Part shown: piece after piece, positions 51,900 to 60,568 of the stretch
How the letters are laid out: each line of letters opens with the position of its first letter
Numbering within the stretch: position 1 is the first letter of the stretch
NCBI GenBank assembly: GCA_910587735.1
Contig: CAJUNT010000010.1
Span: 11,682-75,681, forward strand
DNA: 64,000 bases
Reading direction: 5' to 3'
From: an uncultured Clostridia bacterium
Lineage (GTDB): Bacteria; Bacillota; Clostridia; Lachnospirales; Anaerotignaceae
Translations under genes and position numbers: made by a program
The notes under the pieces: generated by a model
What the model was told of the DNA's origin: nothing
Seen by the model: only the letters and a program-made list of their open reading frames with translations
Databases searched by the model: none

Positions 51900-52340
51900 G
51901 TGGAAAAGGGAGTTTTACAAATATTGAAAGAAATGGTAATAAAAGCAATTGAAAAACAGTTTCCAGACAGTGCTGTGTATGGTGAGGAAGTCCCTCAAAA
52001 GGGAAGTGCAAATTGCTTTGGTGTCACAATAAAGTCTGTGGAACAAAAACCACTTCTAAAAGGCAGACGAGAACAATGGATTACAATTTGTGTGGAATAT
52101 AAAAATCAAACACAAAAAAGAGTAAAATTGCAATCTACTCAAAAGGCTGAAATGCTTTATGATGTGCTGTCATTGGTGGGGGAAAATGAAAATGAATTTT
52201 TATCAGGAAAAATGTACCACAATATCACTGAGAAAGGATTTTGCTTTTATGCCGTTTATTATGTGCAGATTATGCCTATTGTTACAGAGCAGAAAATGAA
52301 AAGACTCGAACATAATGGCGATAAAGTTGTAGGGTATTAA
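51900..52340 (+). CDS. Tail terminator-like protein (DUF6838 type)
   Basis: The 146-residue protein starts at GTG with GGGGGGAAG upstream. The pattern LKEMVIKAIEKQFPDSAVYG, EEVPQKGSANCFGVTIKSVEQ and a FCFYAVYYVQIM strand is typical of terminator proteins capping contractile tails in Clostridia phages. It lies just before a small conserved gene and the sheath. Confidence 0.7.
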   Translation: MEKGVLQILKEMVIKAIEKQFPDSAVYGEEVPQKGSANCFGVTIKSVEQKPLLKGRREQWITICVEYKNQTQKRVKLQSTQKAEMLYDVLSLVGENENEFLSGKMYHNITEKGFCFYAVYYVQIMPIVTEQKMKRLEHNGDKVVGY

Positions 52341-52367
52341 ATATCGTATAAAGGAGTATGAAATAAA

Positions 52368-52529
52368 GTGGAGCAAAATGTATTTACAAAACAACAGTTT
52401 TTACAAAGTAAAAATTTAATTTGTAGTAAAGATGTAATCAATGCTGTATTGAAAGAAAATAAACTTTACAGCAAAAAAGAAGCTGAAAAAATAATAAAAA
52501 TGTATTTAGAAGGAACAAAGAAAGGATGA
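52368..52529 (+). CDS. 53-residue phage protein before the sheath gene
   Basis: VEQNVFTKQQFLQSKNLICS then KDVINAVLKENKLYSKKEAEKIIKMYLEGTKKG is a small helical protein seen upstream of sheath genes in related phages (LLNALL...YT..E-type). The start is GTG 52368 with AAGGAG 11 bases upstream; the nearer ATG is out of use because it meets a stop at once. Function unknown. Confidence 0.65.
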   Translation: MEQNVFTKQQFLQSKNLICSKDVINAVLKENKLYSKKEAEKIIKMYLEGTKKG

Positions 52530-52536
52530 TATATTT

Positions 52537-53844
52537 ATGGCATTAGGAGGAGGTACTTATTTAGTACAAAATAAAATATTACCAGGAGCATATATCAATT
52601 TTGTATCACAACCCAGAGCTATGGGAACATTGGGAGAAAGAGGTACTGTTTGTATAGCATTAGAATTGGATTGGGGACAAAATGGTATGGTGGCAGTACA
52701 AGCAGAAGATTTTCAAACAGAATCACAAAATATATTTGGATATGACTATATCCATGAAAAAATGAAACCTCTAAGAGAATTGTTTTTGTATGCTAAAAAA
52801 GCATTGATTTATAGATGCAACAGCGGAGAAAAAGCAGCAGCAACAATAGGACAGTGCAATATACAAGCTGTATATGGTGGTACAAGAGGAAATGATATTA
52901 AAATTGTGATTTCTAAAAATGTAGATGATGAAACAGCATTTGATGTGAAAACATATTTGGATTTGATATTGCAGGATACACAAACAGTAAAAATAATAGA
53001 AGAATTGAAACAAAACACATATGTTACATTTAGCGGAAGTGGAACACTTGAAGTAAGTGCAGGAATCAATTTGACAGGTGGTACAAATAAACAAGTAACT
53101 GGTAACGATTATGCTGATTTTTTGGAAGAAGCAGAAAAAGAAAATTTTAGTGTTTTGGCTTATGCTGGTGAAGATGATGTCACAAAGGGACTGTTTACTG
53201 CATTTACAAAAAGAATGAGAAATGATGAAGGTGTGAAATTTGTTACAGTGCTTTTTGATTATGCAAAAGCAGATTTTGAGGGTGTGATTTCTGTTACAAA
53301 TGAAACAGAAGAACAAAAAACAGCTCTTGTTTATTGGACAGCAGGTGCGCAGGCAGGTGCAGAAGTTAATCAAAGTATTACAAACAGAATATACAATGGC
53401 GAATATCATGTAAAAGCAAAATATAAAAAATCTAAATTTGTAGAAGGATTGCAAAAAGGTGAGTTTTTATATTATGAAGATGGCGATGATATTAGAGTAT
53501 TGAGAGATATTAACACATTTACATCTTTTGAAAGTAATAAAAACAGCGATTTCTCAAGTAATAGAGTGATTAGAGTGCTTGACAGCATTGCAAATGATGT
53601 TGCAAGAATATTTAGTGAATATTATTTAGGCAAACAAAGTAACAATGACACTGGACGCAATTTGCTGAAAGCAGAGTTGATACAATATCATGAACAATTA
53701 GAAAGTATTGAAGCAATAGAGGGATTTGTACCAGAAGATATTATCATTACACAAGGAACAGAAAAACAAGATGTTGTTGTATATGAAAAAGTACGCCCAA
53801 CAGATGCTATGGAAAAATTGTATATGAAAGTGGAAGTTATATAA
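52537..53844 (+). CDS. Contractile tail sheath protein
   Basis: The 435-residue protein is a clear sheath: GTYLVQNKILPGAYINFVSQ, GERGTVCIALELDWG, then the variable outer domain, and the conserved inner domain with DDIRVLRDINTFTSF, FSSNRVIRVLDSIANDVARI and the YHEQLESIEAIEGFVPEDI end. It polymerises around the tube and drives injection. AGAAAGGATG lies upstream. Confidence 0.95.
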   Translation: MALGGGTYLVQNKILPGAYINFVSQPRAMGTLGERGTVCIALELDWGQNGMVAVQAEDFQTESQNIFGYDYIHEKMKPLRELFLYAKKALIYRCNSGEKAAATIGQCNIQAVYGGTRGNDIKIVISKNVDDETAFDVKTYLDLILQDTQTVKIIEELKQNTYVTFSGSGTLEVSAGINLTGGTNKQVTGNDYADFLEEAEKENFSVLAYAGEDDVTKGLFTAFTKRMRNDEGVKFVTVLFDYAKADFEGVISVTNETEEQKTALVYWTAGAQAGAEVNQSITNRIYNGEYHVKAKYKKSKFVEGLQKGEFLYYEDGDDIRVLRDINTFTSFESNKNSDFSSNRVIRVLDSIANDVARIFSEYYLGKQSNNDTGRNLLKAELIQYHEQLESIEAIEGFVPEDIIITQGTEKQDVVVYEKVRPTDAMEKLYMKVEVI

Positions 53845-53862
53845 ATTAAGGGGGGGTTTAAT

Positions 53863-54330
53863 ATGGCTTATTTGAGAGCAAAAGATACTATTAATGGTGC
53901 ATTGGGTACTTGCTTTGCTTTAATTGATGGTAATCGATATGAAATTATGCAGGCGAAAAATGTAGAGGCAAAAGTGGAAAAAACAAAGTCTGAAATTCCT
54001 ATATTGGGGCTGACATCAAAACAACATAAAGCTGGTGGCTGGAAGGGTACTGGAACAATGGAGGTATATTATGTTTCTAGTTTATTCAGACAGGTTATGC
54101 TGGAATATATGAAAAATGGAAAAGATACTTATTTTGAATTACTTGTGACAAATGAAGACCCTACAAGCGAAACAGGTAAGCAAACTGTGCTTTTAAAGGG
54201 TGTCAATATTGACAGTATGCTGATTACAAAATTAGATGTGGAGAAAGAAGCATTAGACGAAACATTGAAATTCACATTTAATGATGCGGATTTGCTGGAG
54301 GCTTTTGAAGAATTAAATCAGGTACAATAA
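53863..54330 (+). CDS. Contractile tail tube protein (XkdM-like)
   Basis: The 155-residue protein begins RAKDTINGALGTCFALIDGN and has KSEIPILGLTSKQHKAGGWK-GTGTMEVYYV, the XkdM hallmark, and ends TLKFTFNDADLLEAFEEL. It builds the inner tube. AAGGGGGGG precedes the ATG. A 120-base gap with a GTCCTCCATATTG / ATATGGGGGAC hairpin follows. Confidence 0.93.
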   Translation: MAYLRAKDTINGALGTCFALIDGNRYEIMQAKNVEAKVEKTKSEIPILGLTSKQHKAGGWKGTGTMEVYYVSSLFRQVMLEYMKNGKDTYFELLVTNEDPTSETGKQTVLLKGVNIDSMLITKLDVEKEALDETLKFTFNDADLLEAFEELNQVQ

Positions 54331-54455
54331 GTGAAAAGTTTTATTTATTTTTAAATATTGAAATTGAGTGATATTTTTTGATGTGTGATGTCCTCCATAT
54401 TGTGATATGGGGGACATAGCATTATCTAATTTAAAATACAGAAAGGAAAATGACA

Positions 54456-54800
54456 TTGAAGGCATTTTATAAACAGAACAGAAAAGATATACAACATAAA
54501 AAAATAGTGATTTCAGAAAGATTTTGTGATGAAAACGGAAAGGCAATAGTATGGGAAATGAAACCACTTATGCAAAAAGAAAATGAAATGATATTAAAAA
54601 AATGCAGAATGATGCAAAAAGGAATACAACAATATGACTATGAAGTAATGGTGTTAGCAGAAAGTGTTGTATTTCCAGATTTAAACAGCATAAAACTACA
54701 AAACAACTATCATGTTGCTGGAAAAGAGGCACTTCTTTTGGAAATGCTTACACCTGGGGAATATCAAAAATTGAAAACATTAATAGAACAATTACTATAA
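54456..54800 (+). CDS. XkdN-like tail assembly chaperone 1
   Basis: The 114-residue protein has the XkdN pattern: KKIVISERFCDENGKAIVWEMKPLMQKENEMILKK and VVFPDLNSIKLQNNY with LLLEMLTPGEYQKL. TTG 54456 is 8 bases after AAAGGA; ATG 54450 is too close to it. It is directly followed by the LysM (XkdP) gene. In PBSX-like operons a large tape measure gene would lie between, and none is present. Confidence 0.7.
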   Translation: MKAFYKQNRKDIQHKKIVISERFCDENGKAIVWEMKPLMQKENEMILKKCRMMQKGIQQYDYEVMVLAESVVFPDLNSIKLQNNYHVAGKEALLLEMLTPGEYQKLKTLIEQLL

Positions 54801-54813
54801 AAAGGAGAATATT

Positions 54814-55476
54814 ATGTATCGATTTTATTTAAAACAAAATGGACAGCAGATATTATTGCCTGTAGCTCCTTCTGAAATGATAACAAATGTGGAAGGCGAA
54901 AGCGAAAAAATAGAACTGGTGAATATAGGAGAGGGCAGTATATTAAAAGATATCGGATTGAGAAGAATTTCTTTTACTGTTCTTTTGCCTGCTGTGCAGT
55001 ACAGTTTTGTGCAAACAGAAGGCGTTTTTCAACAGCCTATATTTTTTTTAAATCAATTTCGTCAGTATAAAATGAGTAAAAAGCCTGTGAGCTTAATTGT
55101 ATTTAGAAAATTGGCAGATGGTACAGAATTGTTTAGTGGTAATATGGACGTTTCATTTGAAAAATATACTGTACTGGAAAGAGGTGGAGAACAAGGTGAT
55201 TTTTGGGTAGAAATCAATGTAAAAGAATATAGAAAAATCAGCTCTGTTACATACAAAATGGAACAAAAACAAGGACAAACTGTATTAGAAGAAATGGGGA
55301 CAAAAAGAGAAGGAAAAGATATTCCTAATACTTATGTTGTCAAAAAAGGGGATTCTCTTTGGAAAATTGCGCAAACAATGCTCAATGATGGTAGCAGATA
55401 CAAAGAAATTGCAGAAAAAAATAATATTGTAAATCCTAACAAAATACAAGTAGGACAAATATTGCGTTTGGGGTGA
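54814..55476 (+). CDS. XkdP-like baseplate protein with LysM
   Basis: The 220-residue protein has an N-terminal domain with FYLKQNGQQILLPVAPSEMI, a middle IGLRRISFTVLLPA segment and a C-terminal LysM (TYVVKKGDSLWKIAQTMLND to IVNPNKIQVGQILRL). XkdP-type proteins act at the inner tube end or hub and bind peptidoglycan. AAAGGAG precedes the ATG. Confidence 0.88.
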   Translation: MYRFYLKQNGQQILLPVAPSEMITNVEGESEKIELVNIGEGSILKDIGLRRISFTVLLPAVQYSFVQTEGVFQQPIFFLNQFRQYKMSKKPVSLIVFRKLADGTELFSGNMDVSFEKYTVLERGGEQGDFWVEINVKEYRKISSVTYKMEQKQGQTVLEEMGTKREGKDIPNTYVVKKGDSLWKIAQTMLNDGSRYKEIAEKNNIVNPNKIQVGQILRLG

Positions 55477-55480
55477 TAGT

Positions 55481-56461
55481 ATGAAAATTGAAATGCTTAT
55501 TAAAAATCATGACAAAATATATAATGCAACAAATTTATTGCAAGGAGAAATTATAATTGAAAAAAGTATACTAGGAAGCTGTGGCAAATTGGTATGCTCT
55601 ATTATAAGAGATGGCAATGTACAGTTTGTGGAAGGAAATCAAATACAGTTTTTTGCAGATAATAAATTGTTTTTTTCGGGCTGGATAATGAAAAAAACAA
55701 GAACATCAAAACAAATTATCACTGTAACAGCATATGACCAGTTTTTTTATTTGATTAAAAACAAAGATACTTATGTATATTACAACAAAAAAGCATCTGA
55801 ATTGATACAAATGATTGCAAATGATTATGGACTGGAAACAGGCGCAATTTGTGATACCGTTTGGCAGATTCCTCAAAGAATTGAAGAAGGGCAAACACTT
55901 TGGGATATGATAAATACAGCATTACATTTAACACAAAAAGAAACAGCAAAAGAATATTTTTTTTATGATGAATGTGGAAAACTTACATTAAAACAAAAAA
56001 GTGATATGGTTCAAAATGTAGTATTGCAATGTGATGGTAGTATACAAGATTATGTTTATACCACTGATATTTCAGAGGATACTTATAACGGTGTGCAGCT
56101 ATTTCAAGCAGGAAGACTTGAAACAGAAAAATTATCTTACAGAGATGAAAAACAAGAAGAAATCAAAAAATGGGGCAGATTACTTTATTATCAAAGAGTT
56201 GACCACAGATTAACACAATATGATTTAAAAGCAATAGGTGATACCATATTATTACAAAAATGTCGTGTGAAAAAAAATTTGATATTAAAACAAATTTCGG
56301 GAGAAGTGATGTTGATACCCGGCAATTCTATATTTATTGAATTACCTGAACTTGCTGAAATTAGTTTAAAAGGTATGTATGTCATTGAAAAATGTGTGTA
56401 TCACTTTTTTAATGGGGGATATCAATCAGATTTTTATATTAGAATGGAGGAATCAAATTGA
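55481..56461 (+). CDS. XkdQ-like baseplate hub protein
   Basis: The 326-residue hub protein (gp27/gpD-like) has a split beta domain with GSCGKLVCSIIRDGNVQFVE, KLFFSGWIMKKTRTSKQIIT and YDQFFYLIKNKDTYVYYNKK. A central WDMINTALHLT segment and a C-terminal GEVMLIPGNSIFIELPEL end follow. Starts 5 bases after XkdP and overlaps the next gene as TTGA. Confidence 0.85.
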   Translation: MKIEMLIKNHDKIYNATNLLQGEIIIEKSILGSCGKLVCSIIRDGNVQFVEGNQIQFFADNKLFFSGWIMKKTRTSKQIITVTAYDQFFYLIKNKDTYVYYNKKASELIQMIANDYGLETGAICDTVWQIPQRIEEGQTLWDMINTALHLTQKETAKEYFFYDECGKLTLKQKSDMVQNVVLQCDGSIQDYVYTTDISEDTYNGVQLFQAGRLETEKLSYRDEKQEEIKKWGRLLYYQRVDHRLTQYDLKAIGDTILLQKCRVKKNLILKQISGEVMLIPGNSIFIELPELAEISLKGMYVIEKCVYHFFNGGYQSDFYIRMEESN

Positions 56462-56823
56462 TAGAAGAACAATATTTACCAGAACAAAAAGAAATTGTGA
56501 TATCAAATAGATTTGTTGGGGAAAATGGACAACCAATACCATGGAAAATAAAAGCACTCAAAGAAAAAGAACATCAGAAGATTAAAAAAAGAGAGGGAGA
56601 GGATATAGAAAAATATTGGGGTAGATTTTGTGCAAATTGTGTTGTTTTACCGAATTTGAATGATGAGGAGCTTTTAAAAAGTTATGGTTGTCATAGTGCA
56701 GATGAAGTGTTAAAAGAAATGCTTACTATGGGAGAGTATATGATACTTTTAAAAACGGTAAGAGAACAAAATTGTTTTGAAGAAAGAAAACAAAATATCA
56801 AATATGATATAAAAAAGCCATAA
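56458..56823 (+). CDS. XkdN-like tail assembly chaperone 2, 0-frame product
   Basis: The 121-residue protein (TTG start, GGAGG 8 bases upstream) has KEIVISNRFVGENGQPIPWK, IKALKEKEHQKIKK and NCVVLPNLNDEELLKSYGCH, paralogous to chaperone 1. The last codons read ATA AAA AAG CCA TAA; A AAA AAG at 56811-56817 is the classic -1 slippery heptamer. A -1 shift extends the protein, as in lambda gpG/gpGT. The stop two codons later favours slippage products of both kinds. Confidence 0.8.
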   Translation: MIEEQYLPEQKEIVISNRFVGENGQPIPWKIKALKEKEHQKIKKREGEDIEKYWGRFCANCVVLPNLNDEELLKSYGCHSADEVLKEMLTMGEYMILLKTVREQNCFEERKQNIKYDIKKP

Positions 56824-56966
56824 AGGAGGGCATAGATGGAGTAGATTATGCTTACTATGTTCTCCGACATTTTCATATATTGCCAAGTCAGTTTTTTCAT
56901 TTGGATTTGATAGAAAGGATGTTTGTTGAATGTGTTGTAGATTTGGAATTGGAGCAAAAGAGGTGA
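56817..56966 (+). CDS. Frameshift extension of chaperone 2 (-1 frame)
   Basis: After slippage the frame reads AIKEGIDGVDYAYYVLRHFH then ILPSQFFHLDLIERMFVECVVDLELEQKR, 49 codons. The D-x-x-Y-x-V-L-x-HFHILPS-x-F motif is the conserved T part of tail assembly chaperones. It has no useful start codon of its own (the only early ATG meets TAG at once), so frameshifting is the natural way to make it. It ends 4 bases before the Q-rich gene. Confidence 0.8.
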   Translation, partial: AIKEGIDGVDYAYYVLRHFHILPSQFFHLDLIERMFVECVVDLELEQKR

Positions 56967-56969
56967 TGT

Positions 56970-58019
56970 ATGTTGTTTTCATATTATAAAAAAATACTTT
57001 TGGAAGGAGAAAAACAATATGAATTTTTTTGGAATTGGTATCAGCAAAAACAGTATAAAACAAATATATGGCAAAACAAAACACAATATGAATTTACTCA
57101 AAAACATTTTAAAAACAATATTTTTGATAATAATGTGAAAAAATTAAAACAACATGGTGATAGTGAGTACAATAAACAAAATAATAATATTCAAAATGAT
57201 ATAGTTAATATTTTTCAAAAAAATGATAATTTATATCATGATAATCAGAAAACAGAAAAACAATATCAACAGTATCAACAACAAACACAACAAAAGCAAT
57301 ATCAAAATAAACAGATTCATAATAAACAAAAACAATTACAATATCAAACAACACAACAATATGAAATACAAAAGCAATACCATATACAAAATAAAAATGA
57401 AAACCAAAAACAAAATATATGGCAAATAGAAAAACAGAATATCAATCAGCAAAATAATACATATAAACAGGAGTATTCTTTATTACAACAATATGACTCA
57501 AATAAACAACAACATATACAAAAAGAAAAACAGAAAATACATGATATAAAAAAAAGTACAACACAATATGATTTCTGGAAATATTATTATGATTTTTTAC
57601 AATATGATATAGATGACAATAAACAATATCATTTTTGGAATGTAGAAAATATTTTTAAAAATCAACACATAAGAGATAGTGTAGTATCAGCTCATGGTGA
57701 TAATGTACCAGTAAAACAATATACAGAAAAAACAATCAAAAAAAATAATATGCTTTTTAATCAATATCAAAAACAAAATATTTGGCAAAAGGAAAGTGAT
57801 ATGCAAAAAAATGAACAGTATCACACAATCAATACAGAAGTGATACAAAATATTGTTCAAAATAGTTTGGAAGAAAAACAAAAACAACAACAAAGTCAAA
57901 ATATACAATATGAACAACAAAAACAAAGTATTGATGAAGAAACATTATTTTTACATATTACAGAGAAATTGCTTGAACAAAGAGAAAGAAGTCTAAAAGG
58001 AAACAGCTTTAAAATATAA
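56970..58019 (+). CDS. Q/N/K/Y-rich low-complexity protein at tape-measure position
   Basis: The 349-residue product is dominated by Q, N, K, Y and H with recurring NIWQ, QYQ and YDFW words. It carries almost no Ala, Gly or Leu heptads and lacks the hydrophobic segment of tape measure proteins. The N-terminus (MLFSYYKKILLEGEKQYEFF) and a C-terminal helix (DEETLFLHITEKLLEQRERS) look ordered. It directly follows the frameshifting chaperone, exactly where a tape measure gene belongs. It could be a highly diverged short tape measure or another factor. GAGGTGATG lies upstream. Confidence 0.6.
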   Translation: MLFSYYKKILLEGEKQYEFFWNWYQQKQYKTNIWQNKTQYEFTQKHFKNNIFDNNVKKLKQHGDSEYNKQNNNIQNDIVNIFQKNDNLYHDNQKTEKQYQQYQQQTQQKQYQNKQIHNKQKQLQYQTTQQYEIQKQYHIQNKNENQKQNIWQIEKQNINQQNNTYKQEYSLLQQYDSNKQQHIQKEKQKIHDIKKSTTQYDFWKYYYDFLQYDIDDNKQYHFWNVENIFKNQHIRDSVVSAHGDNVPVKQYTEKTIKKNNMLFNQYQKQNIWQKESDMQKNEQYHTINTEVIQNIVQNSLEEKQKQQQSQNIQYEQQKQSIDEETLFLHITEKLLEQRERSLKGNSFKI

Positions 58020-58044
58020 TTGATATTAATAGAAATGGGGGAAA

Positions 58045-58419
58045 ATGATGCTGGAGGCGGTGAAGTTACTTGCTTATGATGTTTTACAACAGGAAAATTT
58101 GACAGATATTTGTTATGGTACTGTAACAGAAACAGAACCTTTAAAAATTGTACTAGAGCAAAAACTGGAATTAACAGAATCTTTTTTAGTGCTTTCACAA
58201 AATGTAATAAAACATACTATTAATTATAGTATGAGAAGAAAAGACAGTGATGAAAATTGGGTACAGTATGAAATGATAGTGGAAAAACAGCTCAAAAAAG
58301 GAGAAAGAGTAATACTTATAAAAATGACAGGAGGACAAAGATATGTTGTAATTGACAGAGTAGGAGAGGAGATGACAGAAAATGAAACTGATACCGGAAA
58401 CACAAATGACAATGAATGA
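58045..58419 (+). CDS. XkdR-like (DUF2577) baseplate protein
   Basis: The 124-residue protein is all beta: CYGTVTETEPLKIVLEQKLE, LTESFLVLSQNV and KKGERVILIKMTGGQRYVVI, with GDRV-type end. This matches DUF2577, likely a baseplate spike-hub accessory. Its 3' end overlaps the next gene by 38 bases. Confidence 0.85.
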   Translation: MMLEAVKLLAYDVLQQENLTDICYGTVTETEPLKIVLEQKLELTESFLVLSQNVIKHTINYSMRRKDSDENWVQYEMIVEKQLKKGERVILIKMTGGQRYVVIDRVGEEMTENETDTGNTNDNE

Positions 58420-58789
58420 TAATGTTGTGATACAAACTGTACCAACATTAACCTATCGCGTGCAGAGAGAAAAAGAAATTGTATCAGGAACACTGGAAGA
58501 ACTGGAGGCAATGAAACAAGCTGTATTTAAAATATTGTTTACAGAAAGATATCAATATGAAATTTATAATTGGGAGTATGGTATGGAATTAAATGATTTA
58601 TTTGGTAGGGCAAAAAGTTATGTGATACCAGAAATAAAAAAAAGAATTGAGGAGGCTTTACTCGCAGATGACAGAATAAAAGCTGTAACAGATTTTAAAT
58701 TTGGAGGCGGAAAGGGCAATTTAGAGGTGAAGTTTAAAGTACATACCATATTTGGTACATTGGAAATAGAAAGGCAGGTTGATATTTAA
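58382..58789 (+). CDS. XkdS-like (DUF2634, gp25-like) baseplate wedge protein
   Basis: The 135-residue protein contains LEELEAMKQAVFKILFTERY, QYEIYNWEYGMELNDLFGRA and ADDRIKAVTDFKF, the gp25/XkdS wedge pattern that anchors the sheath's first ring. It overlaps both neighbours, showing tight coupling. ATG 58382 has GGAGAGGAG upstream. Confidence 0.9.
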   Translation: MKLIPETQMTMNDNVVIQTVPTLTYRVQREKEIVSGTLEELEAMKQAVFKILFTERYQYEIYNWEYGMELNDLFGRAKSYVIPEIKKRIEEALLADDRIKAVTDFKFGGGKGNLEVKFKVHTIFGTLEIERQVDI

Positions 58790-59859
58790 TGTATGAAAGT
58801 TATGAAGCATTGATGGAAAGAAAATTAGAACAGGTTAGCCAAAAAAGAGATAGACGACAAGGCAGTATTATATTTGATGCCATTGCACCCAATGCAGCAG
58901 AAACAGCTATATTTTATTCCGATTTGTATATGCTTGAAAATCGTACTTATGGAGATACTGCAACAGAAGAAGATTTGACTAGGAGATGTATGGAAAGAGG
59001 CGTTTTTAGAAAAGAGGCTACAAAAGCTACTTTTTTGGGTAATTTTGTAGATAAAAATTTAGAAGGTTGCGATATACCCATTGGCACACGTTTTAATTTG
59101 GAAGAATTAAATTATGTTGTAATAGAAAAAACAGATACAGAAGGACAATACATATTAGAATGTGAAACAGCAGGAGAGGCAGGTAATCAATATTTAGGCG
59201 ATTTGATACCCATTACTTATTTAAAAACATTGGCAAAAGGAGAACTCATAGAATTACTTACAGAGGGAGAAGATGAGGAATCTGATGAAAGCCTTAGAAA
59301 AAGATATTATAGCAGTTTTAACACAGATGCTTTTGGAGGAAATATAGAGGACTATAAAATAAAAGTAATGGCTTTAAAAGGTGTGGGAGGCGTAAAAGTA
59401 ACACCTGTTTGGAATGGTGGGGGTACAGTAAAATTGACTGTTGTAGATGGTAATTTCAATGCACCTATAGAGGGGGAAATTGTAAAAATACAACAGGCGA
59501 TAGACCCTCAGCAAAGAGGATTAGGTTATGGCATTGCACCAGTAGGACATAAAGTGACAGTAGAAGCAGCAAAAGAAGTAAATTGCACCATTGAAATGAC
59601 ATTACTTTTAAAAGATACAGCAAACAGAGCGAAAGTTGTAGAAGATATTACAAATTCCATAGAGGATTATTTTAATAATTTAAGAAAACAATGGGCAGAT
59701 ATGGAGTATTTGACTGTTCGTATTAGCTATTTGGAATCAAGAGCATTGGATGCGGAAGGTGTGATTGATGTGCAGTATACGAAAATCAATGGTAGTACTC
59801 AAAATTATATATTAGAAAATGATGAGATTCCATTTTTAGAAAGTGTGGTGACACTATGA
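58789..59859 (+). CDS. Baseplate J-like protein (XkdT)
   Basis: The 356-residue gpJ/gp6-like wedge protein has KRDRRQGSIIFDAIAPNAAE, a GDTATEEDLTRRCMERGVFRKEAT segment, ESDESLRKRYYSSFNTDAFG, then GVGGVKVTPVWNGGGTVKLT and a C-terminal domain ending ENDEIPFLESVVTL. It forms the contractile baseplate ring. It starts at the preceding stop and overlaps the next start by ATGA. Confidence 0.93.
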   Translation: MYESYEALMERKLEQVSQKRDRRQGSIIFDAIAPNAAETAIFYSDLYMLENRTYGDTATEEDLTRRCMERGVFRKEATKATFLGNFVDKNLEGCDIPIGTRFNLEELNYVVIEKTDTEGQYILECETAGEAGNQYLGDLIPITYLKTLAKGELIELLTEGEDEESDESLRKRYYSSFNTDAFGGNIEDYKIKVMALKGVGGVKVTPVWNGGGTVKLTVVDGNFNAPIEGEIVKIQQAIDPQQRGLGYGIAPVGHKVTVEAAKEVNCTIEMTLLLKDTANRAKVVEDITNSIEDYFNNLRKQWADMEYLTVRISYLESRALDAEGVIDVQYTKINGSTQNYILENDEIPFLESVVTL

Positions 59860-60419
59860 AACAAATGTATGAAAAATATTTACCTCCTTTTGTAAGAGAT
59901 ACAAGAGAATTTCAAATATTATCCAATATAGAGGGTGATATATTAGAAGAAGAAAAACAGGCAAAACAAAATTTGGAGTCTGACCAGTGGATTGTTACAG
60001 CAACAGAAAGAGGATTAAACAGACGAGCAAAATTATTAAATATTGTAAGAGAACAATATGAGAGTTTAGAGGATTTTAGACAAAGAATACTTTTTTTATG
60101 GAATCACCATAGCCCATATACTTATTTTCATTTATTGGATTGGTTGGAGGGCATTTGCGAAAAAGAAAATGTGAATGTGGATATGCAGTATAATGAATAT
60201 CATTTACATATTGAAATTAGATTGATTAAAAAACAGCTACAAGAGGAAATTAGAAAAACAGTTAGAAAAATGATACCAGCAAATATATTGCTTGATGTGA
60301 CATTAAGATATAATTTATATGGCGAATTGAAACCTTATACACATGGTGATATCAAACAAAAACAATTTCGCTATATTGATTTAAGAGAAGATGATGTCAG
60401 ATATTGGAAAACAAAATAA
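59856..60419 (+). CDS. XkdU-like (DUF2313) tail protein
   Basis: The 187-residue gpI-like protein begins KYLPPFVRDTREFQILSNIE and has TERGLNRRAKLLNIV, EDFRQRILFLWNHHSPYTYF and a C-terminal IPANILLDVTLRYN. In other phages the tail fibre gene comes next; here a terminator and a recombinase follow, so no fibre is encoded locally. Confidence 0.88.
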   Translation: MKQMYEKYLPPFVRDTREFQILSNIEGDILEEEKQAKQNLESDQWIVTATERGLNRRAKLLNIVREQYESLEDFRQRILFLWNHHSPYTYFHLLDWLEGICEKENVNVDMQYNEYHLHIEIRLIKKQLQEEIRKTVRKMIPANILLDVTLRYNLYGELKPYTHGDIKQKQFRYIDLREDDVRYWKTK

Positions 60420-60428
60420 TATGATAAT

Positions 60429-60470
60429 GAGTACCTTTATTCATAATACAAAATATGGATAAAGGTATTA
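60429..60470 (+). terminator. Terminator of the contractile element operon
   Basis: TACCTTTAT pairs with ATAAAGGTA, followed by T-rich DNA. Confidence 0.7.
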
Positions 60471-60568
60471 TTTATTTGTAATATATAAAAAATTTGTATT
60501 GATTTGATATTATGGAAAACAATAAAAACAAGGGGGATTTTGATAAACTGAATTTGGAGGTGATAGAA

